From NCBI GenBank assembly GCA_030737835.1, contig CM060853.1, forward strand, positions 10,350,034-10,414,033: a stretch of 64,000 nucleotides of DNA. The letters are read 5' to 3'. Numbering within the stretch: the stretch's first letter is position 1; each line of letters begins with the position of its first letter. This document shows, piece by piece, positions 22,159 through 32,948 of this stretch. The translations under genes were made by a program, and so were the position numbers. A model generated the notes under the pieces. It made no database searches. It had not been told where the DNA came from and saw nothing but the letters and a program-made list of their open reading frames with translations. This stretch comes from Acorus gramineus. Lineage: Eukaryota > Streptophyta > Magnoliopsida > Acorales > Acoraceae.

Positions 22159-23166
22159 AAAGTAATGGCGGGAATGAAAGATTTTACCTTCTAAACTTGT
22201 CAAATATTCATATGAGGAAGGTTGATGATCAATCTTGATCATCCAATTCATTGCAAATCAATGGTTGAGATTCAAGGCTGGAGGCTATAAAAGGAACACA
22301 TGAAGCCAAGAAGGACAAAAAAAAGGAGGAGGCAAAGGGACAACCAAAGGAGAAGAAAGATTCAAGAGTTTTGCTTTGTTTTTGTTTTTCTTTTCATCTC
22401 ATATCTTTGGATGTTTGTATATATTTAGATCTGAATTTTAATATTACTTTAGTATTTTTATTTTCAAGAATTTTTCAATAATATGATGTCTTTTATTTTT
22501 TATTTTTTATTTAGTTTGATCATGTTTTCTAGTAGCTAAATCTTCAACTAGGGTTGAAGATGAAACCATGCAATGCTAGTTTAGGATTTTATATTTAGAT
22601 CTGAATTCTCCATATTGTTTGCTTTATTGAATATCAATCTCTCCTTCAATTCTCTTTTGAAACCTTTCATGTGAATTTCTTATTACCTTCTTCAAAAATC
22701 TCTTATATTTGATTTGATAAAATATGTTTTGATTAGGTTCTCTAATATTTTATACTCTTCTTAACAAGTTGAATATTGAGTTGGTAGATTTTATAAAGGG
22801 AAGGGAGATAGATCATTTTATGAAATAATTAATATGATTTTAAATATTTAATTTTTGATTGGTATTTGACTAACGTCAATATTGATTGAGTTATATGGTC
22901 GAGTTTCACATTTGAATATAACCCCTAAATTGGTATTGCATGGTGGATTCTAAAACCCTAGTTATCTTTTTATATTAATATTCGTTTTTAAAAAAATAAT
23001 AAAAAAATAAACCTTCATCAATCTTCCTGTCTAATTCGATTAGTTAAATCAATTAATAATTTAATTTGAACAATTCTCTGTGGGATCGACCCGTATTTGC
23101 TAAATCTATACTTCTGTAATGATCCGTGCACTTGCGGTAATTAATAACAACTTTAATAATCAATCA
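22159..23166 (+). mobile_element. Probable LTR/leader remnant of another retroelement
   Basis: Unrelated to families A and B. A TATA-like box (GGCTATAAAAGGAAC near 22284) is followed by a purine-rich leader, an AT-rich stretch and a CTCTGTGGGATCGACCCG ... CACTTGCGGT motif, a pattern seen near the ends of several plant LTRs. No coding domain or clear LTR borders were found. It is cut on the right by the family B fragment. Confidence 0.35.
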
Positions 23167-24539
23167 GTTAGACATGACCATACTACTTATCTAAATAAGT
23201 AGTATAGTTAGGGTGCCCAATGGATGCGCAACGCACGACTACGTGCATCCAACGCTTCCCGAAGGGTTGGATCAAACCACTCACCAGTACCCAGATCGCT
23301 GCGCGTCCGGTCTGTGAGATCTGCAAAACACAACCAATGATCCACAATTAAAATATGGAACCTTCTGATACACATATAAGCCTACTTCATGAAGACCCTA
23401 ACTCCTGATACTTTCCACAACATGCATAACAACTCCTTGACACACAATCGAGCAAAACTGCTAAACCTGCTGCAACCAGCCCTACTATTTGATCTCCACA
23501 GCACCAAATACACATCCAAAAATTATGAAATAAATCATACACATTCTTTGACATGCTGGGATCATAATCCTTGAAGACATCATAACCTAATTGTTTCTCT
23601 ACAAGCCTGAACTAAAATATTTTCAGAAACTGGTCAATTCCCACGTGAATCTAGACAGGCCTTGCAAATCAGGTTATAACTTACAACACAGATATCATAA
23701 TGACACCAAATTTCATATATAACAACTAGACACATAGATGATCATATCACATGAGGACACAATCCAAAAAATATGCCTCTAAATACTAGTTTCACAGAAA
23801 TCTTTACAAGACAGAGATCTGCCTTACCAAAAGAGGGGGAGGGAAATGGGGAGATGCGGGGCTCTCGACACACCCACGACCACCTCAACCACCACCACCA
23901 CTACCACCACCTCATCAGCATCTCCTCAAGCCTTTCATGGCTGAAAACAGGGGATAAAGGGGGGTATGAGAGGGAGCTAAGGAGAGGAGAATCAACAACA
24001 ACAACAACAACATGAATGCACACACACACACACCTTAATCATCTTCTCTACTTGATCCACCTCCTTCATGTTCCTTCTTCACCATCTTCTTTTCCAACAC
24101 AAAAGGAAGCAAAAGAGGGGAAAGGAAGAGAAGTGGTCGGGTGGGTTGGGAGCGCAGAGAAAGAGAAGAGGGGTTTTCACTTAAGGGGGGCATTTATCAT
24201 GAATAAAGGGGGTTGGTGGGATGGGTTGACAAGTTAACCTAATCAAGAAAGAAAACAAAACATCAAGACTTGGGTCAATACCACCATTTAGACGTGCACA
24301 TGAAATCCCACCTCCCAAACCAGTAACAACCAAACCTAGATGCGATTCAGAATTGCATATTTTTCTGAAACGATACCCGAATTCGATGAAATTTTTATGG
24401 GTAGTACAAAATGGTACCAAGACCCATAATATACATTGAGATTTTCAATCAAAGTACTCCAACCCCCGTAGGCAGCTAAAAGCCAAAATTTTAGCGACTC
24501 CGATAGAAAAATAAGACTCCAAATGACACAGGCATAACA
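23167..24539 (-). mobile_element. Truncated family B LTR
   Basis: Minus strand: starts TGTTATGCCTGTGTCATTTGG at 24539 and matches LTR B1 positions 5025 to about 6410, ending at GGTCATGTCTAAC. The remaining ~2.3 kb of the LTR is missing, so this is a 3'-truncated copy. It includes a CAA trinucleotide run near 23993-24012 corresponding to the GTT run of B1. Confidence 0.8.
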
Positions 24540-24816
24540 GTATTGCTGCCCAATACCATGACGGGGCCGATTCTCTATGTGTCCGCAACCTTCAATGTAT
24601 ATTCTCTAATATCCTTTTATCATTTTATTTGGAAAATGTTTACATTCAAAATTGTTTATGTTCCTCTCTTTTTTATTACAGTAATATTTTAGTCAAGGCA
24701 TAGAAGGAGCTATGAAGTTTTTCAATACATTTGCGTGGCTAGGTGATGCATGTAGAGATGCAAAGGGGATGATTATATTTCTCCTTTTTCATTCAAAGCA
24801 CTGATTCTTACTAATA
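24540..24816. other. Intergenic, nothing recognised
   Basis: AT-rich sequence between the B fragment and the Ulp1-like fragment. It may be upstream exon or intron remains of the same TE gene, but no motif was found. Confidence 0.4.
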
Positions 24817-25119
24817 GTGGACAAGGAGAAGAAGACATTTGAAGTGTATAATTCGCTGAGTGGAGAAATCTACGAATCATGGGACCCTACTTTGGTAAAT
24901 TTGCTGATGCAAACAACACTAAGCTTCGCAAAGGATTGGCCGATCAACTTACACCCAGAGATCCCAAAATAAGTCAGAGGTCAGGATTGCAGTCTGTTTG
25001 TATTGCACTAGATCCAGTGCGTTTATGAAGGCACAAAGTTTCATTTCAAAACGCTTGAAGACATGGCATCATGCGTGCCAAAGTCGCATCTACGATTCTC
25101 GCAGATCAGGGTTCTCTAA
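24817..25119 (+). pseudogene. Ulp1/C48-type cysteine peptidase fragment from a transposon
   Basis: One frame of 101 codons reads VDKEKKTFEVYNSLSGEIYE, then SFAKDWPINLHPEIPK, then VRGQDCSLFVLH and CVYEGTKFHFKTLEDM. The Q-D-C-S-L-F-V-L core resembles the catalytic Q...DCG-FVL motif of Ulp1-like peptidases carried by plant Mutator-like and related elements, with Gly replaced by Ser. Two internal stops (after EIPK and after VLH) mark it as dead. The N-terminal part with the catalytic His was not found. Confidence 0.5.
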
Positions 25120-26259
25120 TGTAGCATAGATGTTTTAGGTGTCTTGTTTGAACAATTTCTTGTGTCCTTTCCATGTGGTTAAGTTATGTTAATACAGATT
25201 GCTTCTCTTTTGCGTGTTGTTGGTTTGAACAAAATGTGATTAAGTTGTGTTAGTACAGATTCCTTCTCTTTTGGATGTTGTTAGTTCTATCTGAATGTTA
25301 TGTTGTATGTTCGTAGAACCTTCATTCCGAATGAGTATTTGTTGAATATTTGACATATATGTTTGTGTGAAAATCCTCTAAAACGGACATCTATTAAATT
25401 TAGTCTTTGAAAACAACCGATATATGCGTCAATAATTTCGCATATACGTCTTTAAAGAGGTATATCCATGCATTAATTGAGCATATACATAAGTGAATGT
25501 ATTAAATAATGATAAAAAAAAAGCATAAATGTTGTAGTGCGTTAGGCACACTGATTGTGTGATTTTTTTATAATCATTTAATACCTTCAATAAGGTATGG
25601 AATTTTTAATGAAATATATGCTCTTTTATTAATGCATATACCACTTCAAAGATGTATATGCGTCCTTTCAACAGCACATACTTAGTGTCCGTAAAAATTG
25701 ATTTTTGCAGACATCCGCTTAAGAGACCCCCTATCTGTTTGGACGCTGATTGTATTTCATTTCCAGTCCTCTCACAGCATACATTTCATTATTATTGGTT
25801 CACTATAGTCCAATACTTTCAGTAAATGAAGGGTAGTATATAAGTTCTTTATTAAGGTATATGCATCTTTATATAGGTATATACTTGCACAATTAAAATA
25901 TTGTTCAAAAACATTCATTTCACAACATACTTGACTTTCATTATGAAATGCCAATACATCATATCCAGTTTGGGGAAGCAAAATATTGTAAGTATTAAGA
26001 ACATTCACAAAATGCTTGATTGTGATGCCATCCATCTCTCTAATTCACCTTCCATATAAGTCGATTGTGATGCGAACTGAGAATGCTGTTATGAACTTGG
26101 TGTTTGCGATGCGCAATTAATAGGCGTAACCTGTCTGAGATGCTTCTCCCGTTGCTGTTTCGATTGTCCATTTTTCAGAGACCATATCAACAAAGCAAAA
26201 AGACTAATAAAAATTCATAAAAGACATTTGACGCATATACGCCTAATGAGTACAAAGAA
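25120..26259. other. AT-rich TE-derived spacer, no gene
   Basis: Contains loosely repeated TATATGC(G/A)-type words around 25360-25700 and 25850-25890, as in subterminal regions of DNA transposons. No coding domain was recognised. Confidence 0.45.
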
Positions 26260-26666
26260 TTATATACTTACATTTTTCTGCTTGTTGATGGCGACGTCAC
26301 ACCGTGAAACTTTTCGCTTACTTTTTGGGCGACCCTTCAATTGCGCTACGGGAGGATCCAATAATTTACCCACCATAGCATTATCTGGTTCATTATGACT
26401 ATGAGCCACTTTTTGGGCTTTCATTTTATCGAATAAATTCGCAATGAAAAGATGGGAATCTGGAAACAAACTCGCCATCTCAACAATCTGTTAGACACAT
26501 TGTAATCCCAGGTTATACAGATGATCATAACCCATCGAAAAGTTTACACTAGTTTCAATATTATTGGTGCTTGTCATTGAGTGAATTATTTTGAAATTTT
26601 CCTTTATCGACTCATAATGTACCTGTCTGATAATTCCATCACGAATTTTGATCGAAGAATGCATAG
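26260..26666 (-). pseudogene. FAR1-like gene, C-terminal part (after the LTR A3 insertion)
   Basis: Minus strand: from the insertion site the frame continues ILRSKFVMELSDRYIMSR, matching the stretch after the SWIM finger in FAR1/FHY3-family proteins, followed by stops. A later open stretch (26478-26260) has LLDPPVAQLKGRPKSKRKVS, the typical FAR1-type tail. FAR1 proteins are domesticated or mobile Mutator transposase relatives. The gene is broken by stops and by the solo LTR. The upstream part lies at 29640-29965. Confidence 0.6.
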
Positions 26667-29639
26667 TGTTATATATGTGTCACTTTTGGCCTGTTGGTAA
26701 CCATTGGAGCATTTTAGCAGTTTTTAAAATTTTTGCATTTTTCGATCGGAACCGCAAAATTTTGGACTGTTAGCTATCGTCCTAAGTTAGAGGACTCCGA
26801 TTAAAAATCTAACTGCGTATTATGTGTCCTGGTGCCATTTTAAGCCACTCATGAAAATTTCATCGAATTCCGGCAACGTTTCTGAAATTTCGCAGTTCCG
26901 GGGCGTATCTGGGTTTTTAAGTCGCTCACTATATATATGTGTGATCTAATTTTTGAAAACACTATTCATCATCCCTACCAACTCATCCCCTCTCTCCTCT
27001 CTCTCTCTTTTTCTTCCATTTGAGGCCCTTAGACCCCTCAAAACCAAAAACCTAAAACCTAAGAAGTGTAGATCGGGTCCCGATCTACACCCCGGTACCT
27101 TCCCTTCAAAACCCGATTCCGATGATCCTAGCCTCCCCGTCCTCCCCTCTTTCTCCTCTGTTTTGGGCCGTTTCGAAGGCTGAGATAGATCGGGGCATAG
27201 GAGGACCTTTGAGAAAGGTTTCGGTGCGCGGAGAGCACCCGGTGTGTATTTTGGGGCCCTTCCTCGCCCTTGGTAAGCTTTCTTTCCCTCTTTTTCATGC
27301 TTAGATGCTTGATAGGAGGGGGTTTTTGGGTTTGGGAGGTGGTCGGCGGCGGTGGGAGGTCGTTGGAGGTGGTTGGGGGCGGTCGGAGGCCGTCGGAGGC
27401 CTTTGGGTGGTGGTGGAGGTACTCGGGCAGTGGGGTTCTGTTCTGGGCAGCAGGCAGCAGCGCAGGCAGCGCACGAGCTGGACGCGCGCGGGCGTGCGCG
27501 CGTGCGTGCGCGCTGGCGTGCGCTCGGGGGAGCGGGTGGCCAGGAGAGCGCGCGTGCAGGGCGTGCTGTGTGCGAGGAGCTGGTCGTGCGGGTCTGTGCG
27601 CGAGGAGCTGGTGCGGGTCGGGGCGCGAGGAGCTGGTCGCGCGGGTCTGGTGCAAGGGCTGGTCGGGAGGCTGGTGCGGGGAGATGTGCGAGCGGCGATG
27701 CGCGCGGAGTGCGTGCTGGGCGCGCTGGACGGGTTGGCGGGTGCTGGGGGTGATGGCCGAGGCGGCTGTGGTGCGCGCGGGGCGCGGCGAGGTGGCGGAG
27801 GTGCGCGCGGGGTGCGCGCGGGGCGAGGCACTGCGCACGGGGGCGTGCGGGGTGCTCGCGGGCCGGCGCGAGGCATGCGGGGCGCGCGCGGGCTGCTGCG
27901 GCTGGGCGTAGTGGACGCGCGGTGCCCCGGGTGGTGCGGCGGTGTGTCTAGGCGGCGGGCAGGGGCCCGGCGGGGCGCGGGGTGCGTGGGCTGAAGCGCG
28001 GCGGTGCACCCGGGTGGCCGTGCGGGTGGTTGCCGGGGTGCTCGGGCTAGCGTGCGTGCGGGTCGTATGCACGTTTGCCCGAGTGTTGGGTATTTATTTG
28101 TGTATTTTGGGGTATCTGTGGATTATACTCACCAGTTAATACTTTGTCTTGCAGATCTCGACGGACGGTCGCGCGTCGACCCGATTTCCGGTGAGTGGGA
28201 CAACCCAACCCAGTTTGGGAGGCGCTACATGCCTTGGAGCGTGTACCGTCCTCCCCTGGGGCACATAGTTAGTATTAACTGTTGTTTTGAAATCCATGTA
28301 AGCATGATGTGTGTGTGTAGAATGCATGCCACCCCTAGACTTGTATGTTAGGGACTTGCACCCTTAGGATGTTGTGCATGAGCCGTGTATCATGTCACCC
28401 CGTTATCATGCTAGGAAAGCCCGACCTGTGCATGCGTCCTATTAGTTTGATTTATTTAATTAAATGCAAGCTTTAATATTGATAGCATGTTTAGGGAATA
28501 TAAGGGGGCCTTGCGAGGTTAACATTGAGACCCGGGTTAGGGTACTCCGTGTTCCTCGTTTGGTTGTCGGATGTCCTACATCGGGACCTCAGGTTACCCT
28601 CCCAAGGTCTCTTTTCCCCTTTGTTGTCTCATTTATTTCCCCGCATCCTGGTTATGCGCGCTGGTGGAATTCAGAGGAATTCAAGGCATTAGAGTTGTAG
28701 AGATGTGCTGTCAGCGGATCCGAGTGGATCATATGCGATGGATAGGCTGTCCTGTTCCCTCCGTTGGATTTGTGTAGAGACTACCCCGGCGTTAGAAAGG
28801 TTGTCCCGTGCAGGGGCTTCCATCAGTAGGCGCCTCCTGCTTTGGTAGAAGGACTGCGTCGAACGTGGAAGTGGCCAAACGACCTACGGAGACGGGAGAG
28901 ACTATCGGTGGACCGAGGGTGACCAACAGCCTAGTCAGTCCCAAGAGCCTAGGTCACCTGTTGAGAGGTGAGGGTGAGGGTATGGTGGGCCGGTGATGCG
29001 ACGACCCACAGGATTGTGTATGGATGATTATCCACCCATTAAGTCCCAACATCCTAGGTCACCTATTGAGGGTGAGGGTGAGGGTAAGGGTATGGCGGTT
29101 CGGTGATGTGACGAACCCCCAGATTTGTGATGTTTATGCCGCTTTGGGCTATTGGCTTGATTTAAATGTGGTTAATATGAACTGTATGCATGGGTTGTGC
29201 TATTCACTGAGCGTGTGGCTCACCCCTCGCATATTATCTTTTTTAGTGATCTCTGAGGGAGGAGCTTCCCGAGCGACTACACCAGTAGAGGAGTAGCGCC
29301 ACGTCCCTCGAGTTTTGAGGCCATCAGCACCCTTCTCTTGTTGTATGTATATATCTCTGTGCTTGGGCACCTAGTTGAGATTATGTATGGATTTTATTTG
29401 TGTATATATATGGACATGTTGGCTCTCACAGGACATACGATTATGTATCGAGTCTGTAGTATGTTGTTGATTACAGATTCAGTCTTTTTAGCTTCCGCAT
29501 TTGGTGTATATATTATGTCAGCCCTGCTTTATCTGTGTTGTCATATTTGCTGTTGTTTGAGTATGTTATTGAACTCCTGTATACTGATATCTTATATACA
29601 CTTGCCGCGTCCCGGGGACGGCCGCCCTGGGTCGTGACA
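26667..29639 (+). mobile_element. Solo LTR of family A, copy A3, with 5-bp target duplication
   Basis: 2973 bp, TGTTATATATGTGTCAC ... GGTCGTGACA, flanked by CATAG at 26662-26666 and 29640-29644. No internal domains lie between, so this is a solo LTR left by LTR-LTR recombination. A TATA-like CACTATATATATGTG lies near 26930 with a CT-rich stretch after it. The palindrome lies at 27066-27090, the GC-rich island at about 27440-28050 and two TGAGGG modules at about 28930-29125. It interrupts a FAR1-like pseudogene. Confidence 0.9.
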
Positions 29640-29965
29640 CATAGTGCATGACACAAAATTCCTCGGAAGTCAAATGACCTACGAATGCAATTCACTTCTT
29701 CTGTTGCTTCATTGAACTGAACTTCAAAACATAATTGTCTGTTCTCACCTTGATTATTCTTGACTATCTCAATCACTTCATATGTTTTCAACCCATCAAG
29801 ATTTCCGATGCAATTGTGATTGAGCTAGATTAGTTGCTTCAATTCATCCTAAAACTTCCTAAACATGTTTATCGTGTACAATTTCGACAACCGTTCTTCC
29901 ATCTTTAGTGGTGACATGAGTTGTGGGGTACCATGCAGTGACTAAAAATCCTCTAGAGCCTTTTT
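29640..29965 (-). pseudogene. FAR1-like gene, SWIM-finger part (before the LTR A3 insertion)
   Basis: Minus strand: MEERLSKLYTINMFRKF, then a stop, DELKQLI, and KTYEVIEIVKNN ... CFEVQFNEATEEVNC ... SFDFRGILCHALC. This follows the end of the MULE/FAR1 transposase domain into a SWIM zinc finger (C-x-C...C-x-H), though the second Cys is replaced and an Arg before His is lost. The frame runs into the A3 insertion within the finger and resumes on the other side when the LTR and one CATAG are skipped. Confidence 0.65.
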
Positions 29966-30506
29966 TTTGTACTTATTTCTCAACACACTTTTTTTCTTGC
30001 TTATATCTGAATATCATGTATGTGTTTGAATCCCATATAATGTCTGATGGAACACGTACTATCAGTTTCTATATGCAAACAACAAATAATTTTTAAAAAA
30101 TTATACTATTACCCTTGCGTTTAGCAAAATATCTAAATGTACATGAATATGCTGGATTGTAACTGAAAATATCCATATGTATGATTCAAACTATTAAAGT
30201 GTATCTGGATGTAAAAAGTATTTGAATCCATATAGTGTATCTGAACTTAATATTGATTGAAGATCACATTTGAAGAGGTTGAAATTATTTTTGAGATTCA
30301 GTCTGGGGATAAAGAAGTTAAAGGTAATTGAATTTTGATTGAAGTGTTTCAATTGGAATTTGTTGGACTTGTGTAACTAGTTTAGTGAATTGTTACATGA
30401 ATTTTTGAATGTCTCTTAATTTCTATTAGCAATGACCTATGGAAGTAAGCCATACACAGTATTCATACAGATGAGGTTTGGGACAATGAAATGACCAAAT
30501 GCTCCA
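29966..30506. other. AT-rich TE-derived spacer
   Basis: No coding domain. It contains scattered AAATGTATCTGAAT-like words that recur through 31200. Confidence 0.4.
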
Positions 30507-30743
30507 CTGATCAGGGAGCAAATGTTGGATGCATTGGAGGGCGATGTCGACAGTACTGATTACAAAGATTTTGCAAGACCATGCTGCTTCTACTTATTTG
30601 TGTGTCTTTTTTACCAAAACAGTGGACAAACTCTGGAGCGGACTTATTTCAAGTATGTGAAGGACATCAGTAAGATGAAAGAATACACGTGATCCTCATC
30701 GATATTGGATAAACGGATGCAATTGATACATAAGAGATGTCTG
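30507..30743 (+). pseudogene. DUF1985/plant-mobile-domain-like TE protein fragment
   Basis: One frame reads LIREQMLDALEGDVDSTDYK, then CCFYLFVCLFYQNSGQ, TYFKYVKDISKMKEYT, a stop, and SSSILDKRMQLIHKR. The order of a hydrophobic helix, a Y-x-x-x-V-x-D-I block and a W/stop-S-x-x-LD block resembles domains that accompany Ulp1 peptidases in plant transposon proteins. The stop stands where a Trp is typical. Assignment is by pattern only. Confidence 0.35.
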
Positions 30744-31326
30744 TATATGAGAAATTTAAGTCTCATATGTTTAGTTGTTTTAAACAAATGAAAAGGCAAT
30801 TTTTGAAATTTTTTGGTGATGTCTTTAAATGAAATTTTTTTGTTTCATGTGTTTTGGTGCTATTTTAGCAAATGAAATGAAAAATAATTTGATGATCATG
30901 ATTGGTTGTTTATACTTGCAGTATATCTCATTTTTGTCAAATGTATCTGAATTGTGTTAAATGTATCTAAATCTGAATAAATGTAAACAGATGAGAATCA
31001 CATGGTTATAACAATACATGTAGAACAAATACTTGATTATCTGTCATGTCTATGTGAGGAGAAACAATTAATACATATTCAATCATTTGTGATATCTATT
31101 TAATTGGTTGTTTATACTTACAGAGTATCTCATATTTCATAAATGTATCTCAATTTTGATAAATGTAACTGAATCTCGATAAATCTAGCAATGCATTGAC
31201 AACAAATAGTGTCAGAATGCATTGATACAATTATGAAAACTTCAAAATGGCTTCATAACATTCACTACTTATTACACTTTTTAAGAAAGGACTACATAAA
31301 AATAGAGCAATGTAAAAAAAAAAAAT
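30744..31326. other. AT-rich spacer with dispersed AAATGTATCTGAAT words
   Basis: The word AAATGTATCT(G/A)AAT and close variants recur at irregular spacing (about 30940-31180, also at 30130-30250). This resembles subterminal repeats of a DNA transposon, but no termini were found. Confidence 0.4.
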
Positions 31327-31509
31327 TTATAGTGGAGAAGATTCAACAGCTTCTCCAACATTTTGAACATTAGAACCTTGAGATATCTTCGTTTTCTTAT
31401 TCCTCGACTTGTAGACCTTGGATACCTTCCTTCTCGATGGTGGTCGCCCTTGACGAAACCAAATGTAACTGAAAACAATGAATATAATTTTATTACTCTG
31501 AAAATACAT
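31327..31509 (-). pseudogene. Basic C-terminal exon fragment (GRPPSRRK motif), TE-derived
   Basis: Minus-strand frame contains WFRQGRPPSRRKVSKVYKSR and SNVQNVGEAVESSPL before a stop. GRPPS-K/R-R-K tails are common in FAR1/MULE-type proteins. Too short for a firm call. Confidence 0.3.
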
Positions 31510-31774
31510 AACCAGATGCGTGTAATATTAAGATACATTTGACATGTATCTAAATTCAAATGTTTGCATGAATGAAATTAAATTGGTTCATAATAAGTGA
31601 CCGAGTGATAGATTTTTACATTAAATAAGATTTTGATGGTTTACAAATAAATATGTGATTTACAATTATATAAAAATAATTAGCATGTATTTGAAGGGTA
31701 TATATACAAAAAAAAAACCCATATATATATATATATATATTTATTTGATATGGTGTGGACACCATACCTCCTTT

Positions 31775-32012
31775 TAATATGCGGTCACCTTCTAATCACC
31801 ATATAAAAATGGTGCATTTAATCAAATAGTGAGAAAATGGTCTATAAAAGAATCACAAGAGATAAAAGGAGAGATCATGTGGAGAAAAAAGAGGGATCAT
31901 GATTCGTAGGGATATATATGATTTCATGGGGTGGTTATTTTAACCGTCTGATTAAAAACCATTTAATCGAATGGTAATGACACGGTGATCAAGGGTATGG
32001 TGACCGCATCTT
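31775..32012. mobile_element. MITE-like segment flanked by TA repeats
   Basis: ATGCGGTCACC at about 31778 is repeated inverted as GGTGACCGCAT at about 31999. The segment lies between two (TA)n runs (31724-31741 and 32023-32050). TA flanks would fit a Tc1/mariner-type MITE. The inverted match is short, so this is a candidate only. Confidence 0.3.
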
Positions 32013-32018
32013 ATCATT

Positions 32019-32056
<38 letters not shown>

Positions 32057-32110
32057 TCCCTATTAAATTCCAACTTTTCTAAAATATCCCTGAAAAACCT
32101 AACATTGCAA

Positions 32111-32119
32111 AAACCCTAA
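32111..32119 (+). promoter_or_regulatory. Telo-box upstream of MAK16
   Basis: AAACCCTAA followed by a CT-rich initiator-like stretch (32127-32147). Telo-boxes are known in promoters and leaders of plant ribosomal-protein and ribosome-biogenesis genes. The leader probably contains an intron ending TTAATAG just before the ATG at 32949. Confidence 0.5.
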
Positions 32120-32515
32120 CTTTCATCTCTCTCTCTCTCTCACACACTCACTCACCCTCTCTATCTGCGCCACCAGCCCCCCTCTCTGCCCGGTCTACCC
32201 AGCCGCCGCCCGCTAGCCTCCGATCTCCCCGTGTCGCCACCCCCTTCTCCGCTGCCACCCGCCCCTGGTACTCCTCTCTCTCTCTCTCTCGGCATCGCCG
32301 CCCCTTCTGCTTCCTCTCTTCCATGCAAAATTTTATCCTTAGAAATTAAAAAAATTAGAGTGCTCAATGAAAAAATAACATTTGAATGGAAGCTTTTGCT
32401 GTAATTTTTTTATGTGTTTTTTTCTTTTCATATGCTTTGTTAATGAGATCTTTGATTGGTTTTGTTTGGTTTTTTGTTATCTTGTTTGAAGAATCTGGTT
32501 AGTGTTTTATGCACC

Positions 32516-32800
32516 CCTTTAGAGCATCTTCAACTATACTCTCTAAATATTCTCTACATTTAAGATCCAATAAAGATAGGTCATTTATGAAGTATTTTCC
32601 CAACCCTCAATGACTTTCTACATAATTTTTTATTAATAAAGTGTGATGTGAGATCTACTAAAAAAACTGTTGGGTGTGATGTGGGGTCCATGCAATAGGA
32701 AGCCAAATTTCACTCCTAACAATGGTATGTGGAGAGACTTCCTCGCCCGAAATGCTAAATGTTAAATGTAGGGAGCTCATTGAGGCCCCCCCTTTTTTTT
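32516..32800. mobile_element. Possible MITE in the MAK16 leader/5' UTR intron
   Basis: Begins AGAGCATCTTCAACTATACTC and ends near ATGTAGGGAGCTCATTGAGG, both typical of plant MITE ends with imperfectly inverted CTCCCTA-type words. The terminal match is weak and no target duplication is obvious. Confidence 0.3.
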
Positions 32801-32948
32801 TTACTTTCTCCATTTTGTGTTTTTATTAGTTGCATTGTTAGTATTACTTTGGATTAGTTTTGTTTGATTTCATCTTGTTTTAAAGATTCGGGTAGTTGTT
32901 TATCTTTATTTAAATTTCTTTTTTAATTTTTTTAATAGTGAAAACAAG

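Noticed and set aside
22159-22185. Primer binding site after LTR A2 (TGGCGGGAATG)
   Set aside because: It starts eight bases past the LTR end and I do not recognise a matching tRNA 3' end; no internal gag/pol follows.
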